A stretch of DNA of 64,000 nt, taken from NCBI RefSeq assembly GCF_009604405.1, contig NZ_WEGK01000005.1:248001-312000 (forward strand). The letters run 5' to 3'. Origin of the DNA: Nocardia macrotermitis. GTDB lineage: Bacteria; Actinomycetota; Actinomycetes; Mycobacteriales; Mycobacteriaceae. The notes beneath the pieces are model-generated. The model did not search any database. It was given only the letters and a program-made list of their open reading frames with translations, and was not told the DNA's origin. Every line of letters begins with the position of its first letter. Position 1 is the first letter of the stretch. Position numbers and translations under genes: made by a program. Below, piece by piece: positions 8,113 to 16,193 of the stretch.

Positions 8113-8781
8113 TCACGGTTTCGGCACGCCGGGCGGGTGTCCTTCGCGGGCGGCCGGTGTCGTTGATGGGGTGAGGGCGGCGACGGCTTTCGGTGCGGCC
8201 AACCATTCTCGGATAGTGTTGCGTACCAGGGTTTTCCGGGTGCAATCACGGTAGGCGTCCACGCCGAGCGCATCGATGCCCGCGCCGCGTGCCAGGGCGA
8301 TTGCCCGTGGGAGGTGTTGATGCTGGGTGACGATGATCGCGCGGTCGATACGGAACAGATCGTGTGCCCGTTCGCAGGTTGCGCGGGTGGTCAGGCCCTC
8401 GGGGTCCGGGCGGATCAGGTCGGGGGCAATGCCGTGAGCGATGAGATAGCTTCGCATGGAGGCGATTTCGTCACCGGAACGTCCTCGCGCGTCGCCGGAG
8501 ATCAACACCTCGTCGGCCTTGCCCGCCGCGAGCAGTTCGACGGCGATGTCGAGCCGTCCGCGCAGATACGTCATCGGTAGCCCGTCCGGCCCGATCTTCG
8601 CGCCCGGCACGATCACCACCGATACCCGCGGCACCGTCGACACGGTGAAACGACGTCCGGCCGACAACATCCGCAACCACGCGTTCGCGCCGCCGACGAT
8701 CAGCGCCAGAATCGCTCCCGCGCCGAGCATTCCGCCCGTCGCCCGTCGGATGCATGATCGCTGCTCGCCCATCGTCAGCAC
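8113..8781 (-). CDS. YdcF/SanA-like DUF218 membrane-anchored protein
   Basis: A 222-residue protein with one N-terminal membrane helix (TGGMLGAGAILALIVGGANAW, about residues 15-36) followed by a DUF218 domain: VSVVIVPGAKIGPDGLP, KADEVLISGDARGRSGDE, ATCERAHDLF, and RAIIVTQHQHLPRAIALARGAG. SanA/YdcF proteins lie in the envelope. Some affect barrier function, but their chemistry is unsettled. Alternative ATG at 8772. It sits between Ro60 and the vWA/ARPP pair, facing the same way as Ro60. Whether it is part of that system is unknown. Confidence 0.82.
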   Translation of the reverse strand: MLTMGEQRSCIRRATGGMLGAGAILALIVGGANAWLRMLSAGRRFTVSTVPRVSVVIVPGAKIGPDGLPMTYLRGRLDIAVELLAAGKADEVLISGDARGRSGDEIASMRSYLIAHGIAPDLIRPDPEGLTTRATCERAHDLFRIDRAIIVTQHQHLPRAIALARGAGIDALGVDAYRDCTRKTLVRNTIREWLAAPKAVAALTPSTTPAAREGHPPGVPKP

Positions 8782-9116
8782 TCTTCCAGATCACCTCGCA
8801 GGCCGGGCTGCCCGCCGGTCCCGGTGCGCATCGGGACTTCCGATTGCGCGTCGCCGCTCGCTCGCCAGTGCAGTTATCGAGCGAGCGTGATCCCCGTCCA
8901 TCCGGGCTTGTGCGCGCAGGCATGGTCGAGCGGGCGGCCATGATCGGAGCGTGTGTGCGGCCGGATAATCGTGCGACAGGCTCGGATCGGCGCTGATAAG
9001 GTCCCACGGCTGGCTGCGGGACTTCGGTGCGACTTCCGGAAAATGCCTGTAACGCACTTGTTCGCTGCTCGTGCCCCCATTCCCCGGCCAGCGCCATACC
9101 ACCCGGGAGATCTGTG
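8782..9116. other. Divergent promoter region, no gene seen
   Basis: 335 bp separate the DUF218 gene from the vWA gene. A GATAATC -10-like element at about 8964 on the plus strand would give a 140-nt leader for the vWA/ARPP operon. That leader contains a GTCCC/GGGAC hairpin at about 9001-9025. I see no tRNA-like sequence comparable to the one at 7744-7799. Confidence 0.35.
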
Positions 9117-10535
9117 ATGAGTTCGCGCAGCGATCGGCTTGCCGCCGAGGACGTGCTGTTGTTCGCCAACGCCGCGATCACGGCCACCGGTCAGCGCGAA
9201 TTCCACAGTGAGCAGGGGCAGCAGCGGCTGTCGCTGGATTTCCTGCACGACTACATGCTCGGCAACTATCGCGAGTTGTATGCCGCGATGCTGGCGCTCG
9301 AGATCAACGATCACAATGCCGCGCTGATCATCCGGCGGCTGCTGGAATCCGCGCGGGAGGCGAACGGTGAACAGCGTCGAACCGAGGGCAGATTGATCGC
9401 TCGACGGCTGGAACTTCTTCCGCCGCAACGGGTTTACCGACTGTTTCGAGACCTGCGCGCGTCGGGCGTCAACAACCGGCGCACGCGGGCGATCATCCGC
9501 GACTGGCTCACCACCCGGCCCGATCCGGCGTTCGACGCGGTGAAATATCGCGGTGCGGTCAAGACGACGCTGCGGCACGCGCATCTCCGGCCGCCGACCC
9601 CGGAGCTGGGCGATTTCCTGTTCGCGCCGCACCGCCGCAAGCGGTTCGACACACCGCTGCTGGAGGCGTGGCGTCGGGCACACCATGAGCAGGCCGCGCT
9701 CTACGAACTGCCCTACACGGTCGCGGAGGGTTTCGCGGTCAAGCACCGTATCGATCGCGCGGTCTTCCTGGAACGCATCGCACCTCGATTGACCCGGCTC
9801 GAACAGCTGCGTCTCCAGGAGTCCGCGCACCGGCTCGACGCCTCGGCCGTGCGGGCGGATCTGGGGCGAATGTCGTTGACGCGCTTGGCATCCTACGTGC
9901 TCGCGTTGTCGCTGGACGCTCGTGCGGGACGTCGCGAGGAACTGACCGCCGCCCTGGCCGTCGCGGCCCGGCGCACGGCGGGCGAGCAGCGCGGGAGCTG
10001 GGGCCGGGTGGCCGCGGTCCTGGACGACAGCTTCTCCAGTTTCGGTTCGTCGGCGAAGCGGCGTCGCCCGCTCGCGGTGGCGCTGGCCTGCCACTGTCTG
10101 CTGCGGGAGCTGGCGGCGGAATACGTGCCGCTGTGGACGTCCGGGCGCACCGACGCGCTGCTGGGCTACCCGTACGGCGCGACACCCCTGGGACATCGGA
10201 TCATCGACGCGCTCGACACCGCACCCGACCGCCTGGTCATCGTGTCCGACGGCTGGGACAACGCGCCGCCCGGACTGGCCGCGGAGGTGTTGCGGGTGTG
10301 GCGCGGGGTGCTGGATCCGGACGAGCGCGTCGACGTGGTGCATCTCAATCCGGTCTACGACGCGGAGAATTTCGAGGTGCGCCGGATCTCCGGGGTGGTG
10401 CCGACCGCCGGGGTCCGCAATGCCGAGGATCTGCCCGCGCTGGTGGAACTGGCCCATTTCGCGACCGGTCGCGCCGAATTGTCCGGGCTGACAGCACATC
10501 TGGCCGATCGCACCCGCACATTCGTGGAGACGTGA
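9117..10535 (+). CDS. vWA-fold protein with helical N-terminal region, Ro60-associated
   Basis: A 472-residue protein. Residues 1-290 are predicted helical and rich in Arg and Leu (LDFLHDYMLGNYRELYAAM; RLEQLRLQESAHRLDASA), reminiscent of the HEAT-like ring of TROVE proteins. The C-terminal third looks like a vWA domain with a complete metal site: D303-D-S-F-S307, T356 in YGATPLG, and D378 in VIVSDGWDN. It is not a clear TROVE hit by eye, so it may be a diverged relative or a separate vWA partner. GGGAG precedes the ATG by 7 nt. The stop overlaps the next start (TGATG), so the two genes are translated as a unit. Confidence 0.75.
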   Translation: MSSRSDRLAAEDVLLFANAAITATGQREFHSEQGQQRLSLDFLHDYMLGNYRELYAAMLALEINDHNAALIIRRLLESAREANGEQRRTEGRLIARRLELLPPQRVYRLFRDLRASGVNNRRTRAIIRDWLTTRPDPAFDAVKYRGAVKTTLRHAHLRPPTPELGDFLFAPHRRKRFDTPLLEAWRRAHHEQAALYELPYTVAEGFAVKHRIDRAVFLERIAPRLTRLEQLRLQESAHRLDASAVRADLGRMSLTRLASYVLALSLDARAGRREELTAALAVAARRTAGEQRGSWGRVAAVLDDSFSSFGSSAKRRRPLAVALACHCLLRELAAEYVPLWTSGRTDALLGYPYGATPLGHRIIDALDTAPDRLVIVSDGWDNAPPGLAAEVLRVWRGVLDPDERVDVVHLNPVYDAENFEVRRISGVVPTAGVRNAEDLPALVELAHFATGRAELSGLTAHLADRTRTFVET

Positions 10536-11683
10536 TGAACACCTTGGACCTCACCGGCCTGGACGCCGGTCCCGCGCAGGTGTGGGGCGGGGTCCGGCTG
10601 GTGCCGCTGCTGCGGGAGCGGCCGGTGGCCGGGCTGCGCCTGCACGCCGAACTTTACGACGAGGACTACGGTGTGGTGGATCTCGGTCGCACCCAATACA
10701 TTTCGTACATTCCGCACGGTTTCGTGGCCGATTGGGGCGGCGACGGCGGCGCGTCCGCGGCCTACGGAACGCAGCTGGGCGTCGACCGGCCCGAGCGGAT
10801 GGCGGTGCGTTCGCATCGCCGGATGGCCCGGCGGCAGGATCGGACCCGATTGCGTTTCCTGCCACAGCATCTGGCGTTGGAGGGTTATCTGGCACTGCAT
10901 TTCGGCGGTCCGACGGTGGCCTGGTCGGAATGGTCGCAACGGGCGCTGCGGCACGGGCTGTCGCCCCGGATCGAAGAGTCGTATCTGGGGACGCAGGTGC
11001 GGGGACTCGCGGATGCGTTGCGGGTCTTCGAGATTCATCCGCGGCAGTGCGGTGTGATGGTCTACGTCGCGGATGCGCTGGCCGCGGCGTTCGTGGCGCC
11101 GCATCCCGCGGACTATCGCTCCCTGCACGCCAGCCTGGTCCAGGATCTCTACGGCGAATTGATCCACCACTACGCGTATCTGATGCCGCCGGTGCCCGAA
11201 TTCCCGGTGCGCCTGCCGGATGCGGAGATCGGGTCGCTCGCCGAGCTGCGGACCGCCGCCGCGCGGCAGCAGGACGAGTGGGCGCGGTTCCACGACGAGA
11301 CCATGGCGATCGGGCTCACCGACGAGGAGTACACCTGGGACCGGGTGTACCGGATGCGTTCGTTCACGCTGTCCCGCTTCCGGCCGCCGTTCCGGTTGAA
11401 GCGGGAGAATCACATCGGCGAGACGATCACCGACGCGCAGGGCCGGATCGCGTACCTGAAAACCTTCCGGCTCTCGGAGAACCAGATTCGTCGCGGCCAT
11501 CTGCTGACTCGCCTGGCGGCCCACGATTGGCGCATTTCGGCCACCGCGACCGAGCTCGGTATCACCGAGGCGCAATTGGGCCTCCGGCTGAAATCCTCCG
11601 GATTCGGGCACCTGCTGCGGGAAGATGTACTCGACGGCTACCGTGCCCAGGTGCGGCGTAAGGGTCCCGCACACCTGCGGTAA
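10535..11683 (+). CDS. ARPP-like protein with C-terminal Fis-type helix-turn-helix
   Basis: A 382-residue soluble protein starting in the stop codon of the vWA gene. The opening AGPAQVWGGVRLVPLLRERP and QYISYIPHGFVADW resemble, from memory, the ARPP-1/ARPP-2 domain family that accompanies RNA-handling gene clusters. I could not confirm the match. The C terminus (about residues 310-372) reads as a Fis-like HTH: LLTRLAAHDWRISATATELG, then ITEAQLGLRLKSSGFGHLL. That suggests an RNA/DNA-binding or regulatory output. No catalytic motif is recognisable. Operon with the vWA protein implies a joint function. Confidence 0.65.
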   Translation: MNTLDLTGLDAGPAQVWGGVRLVPLLRERPVAGLRLHAELYDEDYGVVDLGRTQYISYIPHGFVADWGGDGGASAAYGTQLGVDRPERMAVRSHRRMARRQDRTRLRFLPQHLALEGYLALHFGGPTVAWSEWSQRALRHGLSPRIEESYLGTQVRGLADALRVFEIHPRQCGVMVYVADALAAAFVAPHPADYRSLHASLVQDLYGELIHHYAYLMPPVPEFPVRLPDAEIGSLAELRTAAARQQDEWARFHDETMAIGLTDEEYTWDRVYRMRSFTLSRFRPPFRLKRENHIGETITDAQGRIAYLKTFRLSENQIRRGHLLTRLAAHDWRISATATELGITEAQLGLRLKSSGFGHLLREDVLDGYRAQVRRKGPAHLR

Positions 11684-11796
11684 ACCTGTTGAATGGTCAC
11701 GATTTCGTAACGGATGCTGGTACCCCCTTTTTGACGCCACCGGGGGTCCGGTTGCATGACAGGTAGGGCCGAAGCGACCGTCGCGAGTGGTCGGTT

Positions 11797-11814
11797 CCCC
11801 GGTCGAGGCCGGGG
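11797..11814. terminator. Hairpin after the vWA/ARPP operon
   Basis: The arms CCCCGG and CCGGGG surround a 6-nt loop. A second possible stem, ACCCCC with GGGGGT, lies at about 11723-11748. Both are within 130 nt of the ARPP-like stop codon. Confidence 0.5.
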
Positions 11815-12194
11815 TAGCTGCTAGTCGGCCGAAGGAGGATGGACCGTGCGGATTCGGGCGATCGAGGGGTGCGGGGGCGTATAGGCGAGCGTCGGCGGGC
11901 CGGTGTCCCGGCCACTGTGACCGTGTTCATGCAAATACTCGTCCATCTGCATGTTCTTCGATAGATAGTCGCTTCGAAGCTTCTGCCGCCCATGGCGGTT
12001 CCGAGCCTGTGAGTTTCTTGCGTAAATGGTGATGAATGTAGGTCGCCCAGGTCTTCATTTTCCTGGCGATCAATTTCGCATGCCTTTTTTATAATCGCGA
12101 AGTCGAATTGAATTGAAACAGGTTCTCATGCTGTGTGGCAATAACTACATGTCCGATTCGAGTTGGTGCAATATCGTGATCCAACCGATATGCT
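11815..12194. other. AT-richer leader region upstream of the conservon
   Basis: No gene is seen. The stretch is clearly more AT-rich than its surroundings. It holds an inverted CATGCA/TGCATG pair at about 11929-11954 and a consensus TATAAT at 12090-12095, a probable -10 for the kinase gene with a leader of about 95 nt. The phrase ATGCTGTG(T)GGCAAT occurs twice, at 12128-12142 and overlapping the start codon at 12190-12202. Confidence 0.5.
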
Positions 12195-14543
12195 GTGGCA
12201 ATGTTTAAACCGAGACTGGGTGTCCGGGCTCGTATTCTCGCCATTGCACTCATTCCGAGCGTCGTATTGCTCGTCATCGGTGTCGGCGGCGCAGGATATG
12301 CCGTGGCACACGGTAAGCACGCCCGCGAGTGGTCGAAAGCCCTGGCAGCGGCCACGCCGCAGACCAAGGAATTGGTGACCGCAGTACAACTCGAACGACA
12401 GAATTCGGTCGCTCGGCTGGTCGGCGGGGGTGATCCGACCGCGCTCGCCCAGGCGCGGGCGCGATTCAATGCCATCTCGAGCACGTTGGATCAGGCGTCG
12501 CCGGGATTCGACAAGATCGGGCATTCCGAGGTGACCGGCGACATCGGCGGAATCCAGACGGCGAAATCGCAGCTGCTGTCGATGCGCGCCCGGGTCGACG
12601 CCGGAACGGTGCCGATCGCCGAGGCATTCGACTACTTCGGCCACTATCTCGATGCGATCTCGGTCGGCAGCGAGATCGTCGAGAGCGACGCGCCGACGCC
12701 GCAGGTGGCCAGCGCGGTCGCCACCGCGCTGTCGATCGTTTCCGCCTCGGAGCAGCTCTCCCGCAGCACGGCACTGGGTTTGGCGCTGGTCCACAACGAA
12801 ACGCTGACCCCGGCGCTGGCCATCGAATTCTCGCGGCTGGTCGGCGGATACCGCACCACCATCGAGGCGCAGGCGGGGCAGTCCCCAGCGGTCAAGGCGA
12901 TCACGACGAGTCCGGGCTGGACGCGGCTGATCATGATGGAGAACACGCTGCTGGCCCGCGCGCTGGATCCGATCACCTCGGCCCCCGCCAAGTCCGGCAC
13001 GACGCCCACGCAGGCGCCGATCACGTTCACCGCGCAGGACTGGTCCGACACCACCGCCGAGGCGAACAACGCGCTGCTCACGCTGTGGAACAGCGATATG
13101 ATCCGCGCCCAGGACCTGGCCACGCAGGCCGCGGACAACAGCTCCCGCGAGGCCCTGATCGTCGGCGGTGCGCTGCTGATCGCCGCGGTGGCCGCGTTCG
13201 TGGTGTCGCTGCTGCTGGCCAACCGCCTCATCGCGCGGCTGCGCCGGTTGCGCAACGAGACGCTGGCGCTGGCCAACGAGCGGTTGCCGCGGATCATGCA
13301 GCGCCTGCGGGCCGGGGAGACGGTCGATGTGAGCGCCGAATCGACGCCGCTGGCCTTCGGTTCCGACGAGATCGGCCAGGTCGCCGACGCGTTCAACCAC
13401 GCCCAGACCGAGGCCGTGGGCGCGGCGGTGACCGAGGCCGGCACCCGGGAGGGGGTGCGCAAGGTCTTCCTGAACATCGCGCACCGCAGCCAGACTGTTG
13501 TGCATCGCCAGCTCGAACTCCTCGACGAGGCCGAATCCACGCAGGAGGATCCGACCCTGTTGGACATCTTCTTCCGCCTGGATCACCTTGCCACCCGCGA
13601 GCGGCGCAACGCCGAGAACCTGATCATCCTGGCCGGTGGCGAGCCCGGACGCGGCTGGCGTAATCCGGTGCAGCTGTTGGAGATCGTGCGAAGCAGCGTC
13701 AGCGAGGCGGTCGACTTCAGCCGCGTCAAGATCGTCCGGGCGCCCGATCTGATGATCGCCGGCAGTTCGGTGGCCGACCTGGTGCACCTGCTCGCCGAGC
13801 TCATCGACAACGCCGCCAACTTCTCCCCGCCGCAATCGCAGGTGGAGATCCGCGCGAACGTGGTCGGCAAGGGTGTGGCCGTGGAGATCGTGGATCAGGG
13901 CGTCGGCATGGGGCAGGAGCAGTTCGCCCGGCTCAACGCGCTGCTGGTCGATCCGCCGGACTTCGGCGTGGGCACCCTGTCGGAGGATTCGCGACTGGGC
14001 ATGTTCGTGGTCGCGCAGCTGGCGCGGCGCAACGAGGTCGTGGTGCGGCTCGCCGAATCCGATTACGGCGGGGTGCGCGCGATCATCCTCATTCCCTCGA
14101 AACTCATTGTCGCGGACGCCTTCTCGACGTCCGGCGGCTTCCCGTCCACGGGTTCGTGGCGGGTCGGCGAGGGCCGGGGGACCGCGGCCGTGCCGGAGTT
14201 GTCCGGCCAGCTCGCCCAGCCGGTGCCGACGGGTTCGTGGTCCGGTGACACCGGCAACGGATTCGACGCTCCCGCACAGCTTCCGCCCTACTCCGGTCCC
14301 GCCGACAACGGCCGCGCCGAGCCGGGATCCCGTGCGCGCCCGTCACTTCCGCGTCGCCGTCGGCAGGCGAGCCTCGCGCCGGAGTTGGCGAACGACGGGG
14401 CCCAGTACCCCCCGGACACCTCCGCGCCGCCGGCTCGCACCGCCGAACAGGCCCGGGACATGTTGTCCGCCATCGAGATCGGGACATTGCAGGGCCGCCG
14501 GGCCGACCCCGGCGCACCTGGTTCCGGCACCCCGACGTTCTGA
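12195..14543 (+). CDS. Conservon sensor histidine kinase-like protein (CvnA-type)
   Basis: A 782-residue membrane protein. A first helix (ILAIALIPSVVLLVIGVGG, about residues 14-36) precedes an extracellular nitrate/nitrite-sensor (NIT)-like helical domain (about 45-315). A second helix follows (LIVGGALLIAAVAAFVVSL), then a HAMP-like linker, a dimerisation segment NIAHRSQTVVHRQLELLDEA, and a GHKL ATPase domain with N box LIDNAANFSPP and G1 box DQGVGMG. The C-terminal 150 residues are Pro/Gly-rich and disordered. It heads a CvnA-B-C-D cluster as in Streptomyces conservons, which couple a sensor kinase to a small GTPase. The start may be the GTG at 12195 or the ATG at 12201. No good ribosome-binding site decides. 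Confidence 0.88.
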   Translation: MAMFKPRLGVRARILAIALIPSVVLLVIGVGGAGYAVAHGKHAREWSKALAAATPQTKELVTAVQLERQNSVARLVGGGDPTALAQARARFNAISSTLDQASPGFDKIGHSEVTGDIGGIQTAKSQLLSMRARVDAGTVPIAEAFDYFGHYLDAISVGSEIVESDAPTPQVASAVATALSIVSASEQLSRSTALGLALVHNETLTPALAIEFSRLVGGYRTTIEAQAGQSPAVKAITTSPGWTRLIMMENTLLARALDPITSAPAKSGTTPTQAPITFTAQDWSDTTAEANNALLTLWNSDMIRAQDLATQAADNSSREALIVGGALLIAAVAAFVVSLLLANRLIARLRRLRNETLALANERLPRIMQRLRAGETVDVSAESTPLAFGSDEIGQVADAFNHAQTEAVGAAVTEAGTREGVRKVFLNIAHRSQTVVHRQLELLDEAESTQEDPTLLDIFFRLDHLATRERRNAENLIILAGGEPGRGWRNPVQLLEIVRSSVSEAVDFSRVKIVRAPDLMIAGSSVADLVHLLAELIDNAANFSPPQSQVEIRANVVGKGVAVEIVDQGVGMGQEQFARLNALLVDPPDFGVGTLSEDSRLGMFVVAQLARRNEVVVRLAESDYGGVRAIILIPSKLIVADAFSTSGGFPSTGSWRVGEGRGTAAVPELSGQLAQPVPTGSWSGDTGNGFDAPAQLPPYSGPADNGRAEPGSRARPSLPRRRRQASLAPELANDGAQYPPDTSAPPARTAEQARDMLSAIEIGTLQGRRADPGAPGSGTPTF

Positions 14544-14555
14544 CAGGAAGCACCG

Positions 14556-14984
14556 ATGACCAACCCGCAAACCAATGATCTGAACTGGTTGCTCGACGAT
14601 CTGATCGAGCGACTGCCCGGCTCCCGCTACGCGGTGGTGCATTCCACCGACGGGCTGCTGCTGGGCCGGTCGTCGTCCCTGAACCGGGATGACGCCGAGC
14701 ATTTCGGTGCGATGTCCTCGACGCTGTACGGCCTGGGCCGCAGTGCGGGCGCGCGGTTCGACGGTGGCGGCGTCCGGCAGGCCATCATCGAACTGGATCG
14801 CGCCATCCTGTTCGTCACCGCCGCCGGTAGCCACGCCTGCCTGGCGTTGCAGGCGACCGCGGACGCGAAGCTCGGCATGGTCGCCTACGAGATGAACCTG
14901 ACGGTGCAACGGGTCGGCAGTCTGCTGTCCACCACGCCTCGCCACCAGCTGACCGGACAGGTCCTCAACCCGCGACTGACATGA
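14556..14984 (+). CDS. Roadblock/LC7 domain protein (CvnB-type)
   Basis: A 142-residue roadblock/LC7 protein, in the class that acts as a scaffold or GTPase regulator for the CvnD/MglA-like GTPase. Family features are LNWLLDDLIERLPGSRYAVVHSTDGLLLGRS at the start (shown here in parts) and LALQATADAKLGMVAYEMNL near the C terminus. It begins 12 bp after the kinase and its stop overlaps the next ATG (ATGA). Confidence 0.9.
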   Translation: MTNPQTNDLNWLLDDLIERLPGSRYAVVHSTDGLLLGRSSSLNRDDAEHFGAMSSTLYGLGRSAGARFDGGGVRQAIIELDRAILFVTAAGSHACLALQATADAKLGMVAYEMNLTVQRVGSLLSTTPRHQLTGQVLNPRLT

Positions 14985-15358
14985 ACCCGGACTCCAGGAG
15001 GTGGTTCGACGAGGCGGCCGGGCCGCTGGTCCGTCCGTATGCCCGGACCGGTGGACGGACCGCCGGTGGAGCCCACGCTCTCGACATGCTGACCATCGTC
15101 GTGGTTCCTCCCGGAGCGCCGACGTTACGTCGCATCGAAATGGAATACGGCCAGATCGTGCAGCTGTGTCACCAGCCGCTGGCGGTGGCGGAGGTGTCCG
15201 CGGCGCTGCGGGTGCCGCTGGCGGTGACCAAAATCCTGGTCGGCGATCTGATCGCCGACGGCATACTCGTTTCCCGTGCTCCGGTCGCCGCGCATCACGC
15301 CCCGGCCGAGGACCTCAATCTCTTGCGAGCGGTACTGGATGGCATCAGAAAACTTTGA
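14981..15358 (+). CDS. DUF742 protein (CvnC-type)
   Basis: A 125-residue protein with the DUF742 layout: an N-terminal VRPYARTGGRT signature, a beta-rich middle (LDMLTIVVVPP), and a winged-helix-like second half (QLCHQPLAVAEVSAALRVPL, then AVTKILVGDLIADGILV). It overlaps both neighbours, so translation of the B-C-D genes is coupled. DUF742 proteins are invariant members of conservons. Their biochemical role is not established. Confidence 0.9.
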   Translation: MNPDSRRWFDEAAGPLVRPYARTGGRTAGGAHALDMLTIVVVPPGAPTLRRIEMEYGQIVQLCHQPLAVAEVSAALRVPLAVTKILVGDLIADGILVSRAPVAAHHAPAEDLNLLRAVLDGIRKL

Positions 15359-15941
15359 TTCGGACAAGCCCATGGCGACCTCGGTGAAGATCCTCATCGC
15401 CGGTGGGTTCGGGGTCGGCAAGACCACGATGGTCGCCGCGCTCAGCGAGACTCCCGCGCTGAGCACCGAGGAGTTCATCACCGAATTGTCCACGGGCGTA
15501 GACGATCTGCGCGGTGTCGAGTCGAAGGTCACCACCACGGTGGCGCTGGATTTCGGCCGGGTGACGATCGACGACACCCTGGTCCTGTACCTGTTCGGGA
15601 CGCCCGGACAGGACCGGTTCTGGTTCCTGTGGGACGAACTGTCGCGCGGTGCGCTGGGCGCGGTGGTGGTGGCGGACACCCGACGGCTGGAAGCGGCGTT
15701 CGCGGCGATCGACTACTTCGAACGTCGCGGGACCGCATTCGCGGTGGCGGTCAACACTTTCGAGCACGCGCCGCAGTACACGATCGCGGAGGTGCACGAG
15801 GCGCTGGATCTGAGCGAGCAGACTCCGGTGCTGCTGTGCGATGCCCGGAACCGGGACTCGTGCAAGCACGTGCTCATCACTCTCGTCGAACATCTCATCC
15901 AGCGGGTGGGCGTCGCGCCGAGTGCCCGTCCGGCTCGATAA
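15339..15941 (+). CDS. Small Ras-like GTPase (CvnD-type)
   Basis: A 200-residue P-loop GTPase. The Walker A/G1 motif is GGFGVGKTTM (about residues 19-28) and the G3-like switch is LFGTPGQDRFWFLW. The G4 position reads VAVNTFEH rather than NKxD, common in this MglA-like actinobacterial group. The start at 15339 overlaps the DUF742 gene by 20 nt. An internal ATG at 15372 is an alternative. It is thought to be switched by the roadblock protein and to connect sensing to the downstream P450 in conservons (established only in outline). Confidence 0.88.
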   Translation: MASENFDSDKPMATSVKILIAGGFGVGKTTMVAALSETPALSTEEFITELSTGVDDLRGVESKVTTTVALDFGRVTIDDTLVLYLFGTPGQDRFWFLWDELSRGALGAVVVADTRRLEAAFAAIDYFERRGTAFAVAVNTFEHAPQYTIAEVHEALDLSEQTPVLLCDARNRDSCKHVLITLVEHLIQRVGVAPSARPAR

Positions 15942-15988
15942 CGCCTGCGCGACAACATGACAACCGAATTTTCTCGAATAGAGGACGT

Positions 15989-16180
15989 ATGAGGATATCC
16001 GTGGACGCCGCACGCTGCCAGGGCCACACCATTTGTGCGATGGTCGCCCCGGACCTGGTTCGGCTCAGCGATCTGGACGGTCATGCCACGGCCGTCGACG
16101 GTGATGTTCCGGTTCCGGCGCAGGAGGCGGCCCGCGAGGCCGTCGGCTCGTGCCCCGAACGCGCGATCTCGTTGCGCTGA
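15989..16180 (+). CDS. [3Fe-4S]-type ferredoxin
   Basis: A 63-residue ferredoxin of the P450-partner type. The cysteine pattern is C9-x5-C15 (RCQGHTIC) and a final C-P (SCPERAISL), which lacks the fourth ligand and so fits a 3Fe-4S cluster. It sits 13 bp upstream of the P450 and is its likely electron donor. Confidence 0.9.
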   Translation: MRISVDAARCQGHTICAMVAPDLVRLSDLDGHATAVDGDVPVPAQEAAREAVGSCPERAISLR

Positions 16181-16193
16181 AAGGACTTTCGAC

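Noticed and set aside
8782..9116. A second Y RNA in the divergent promoter gap
   Set aside because: No T-arm consensus, CCA or D-arm-like strands were found. Only a simple GTCCC/GGGAC hairpin is present.
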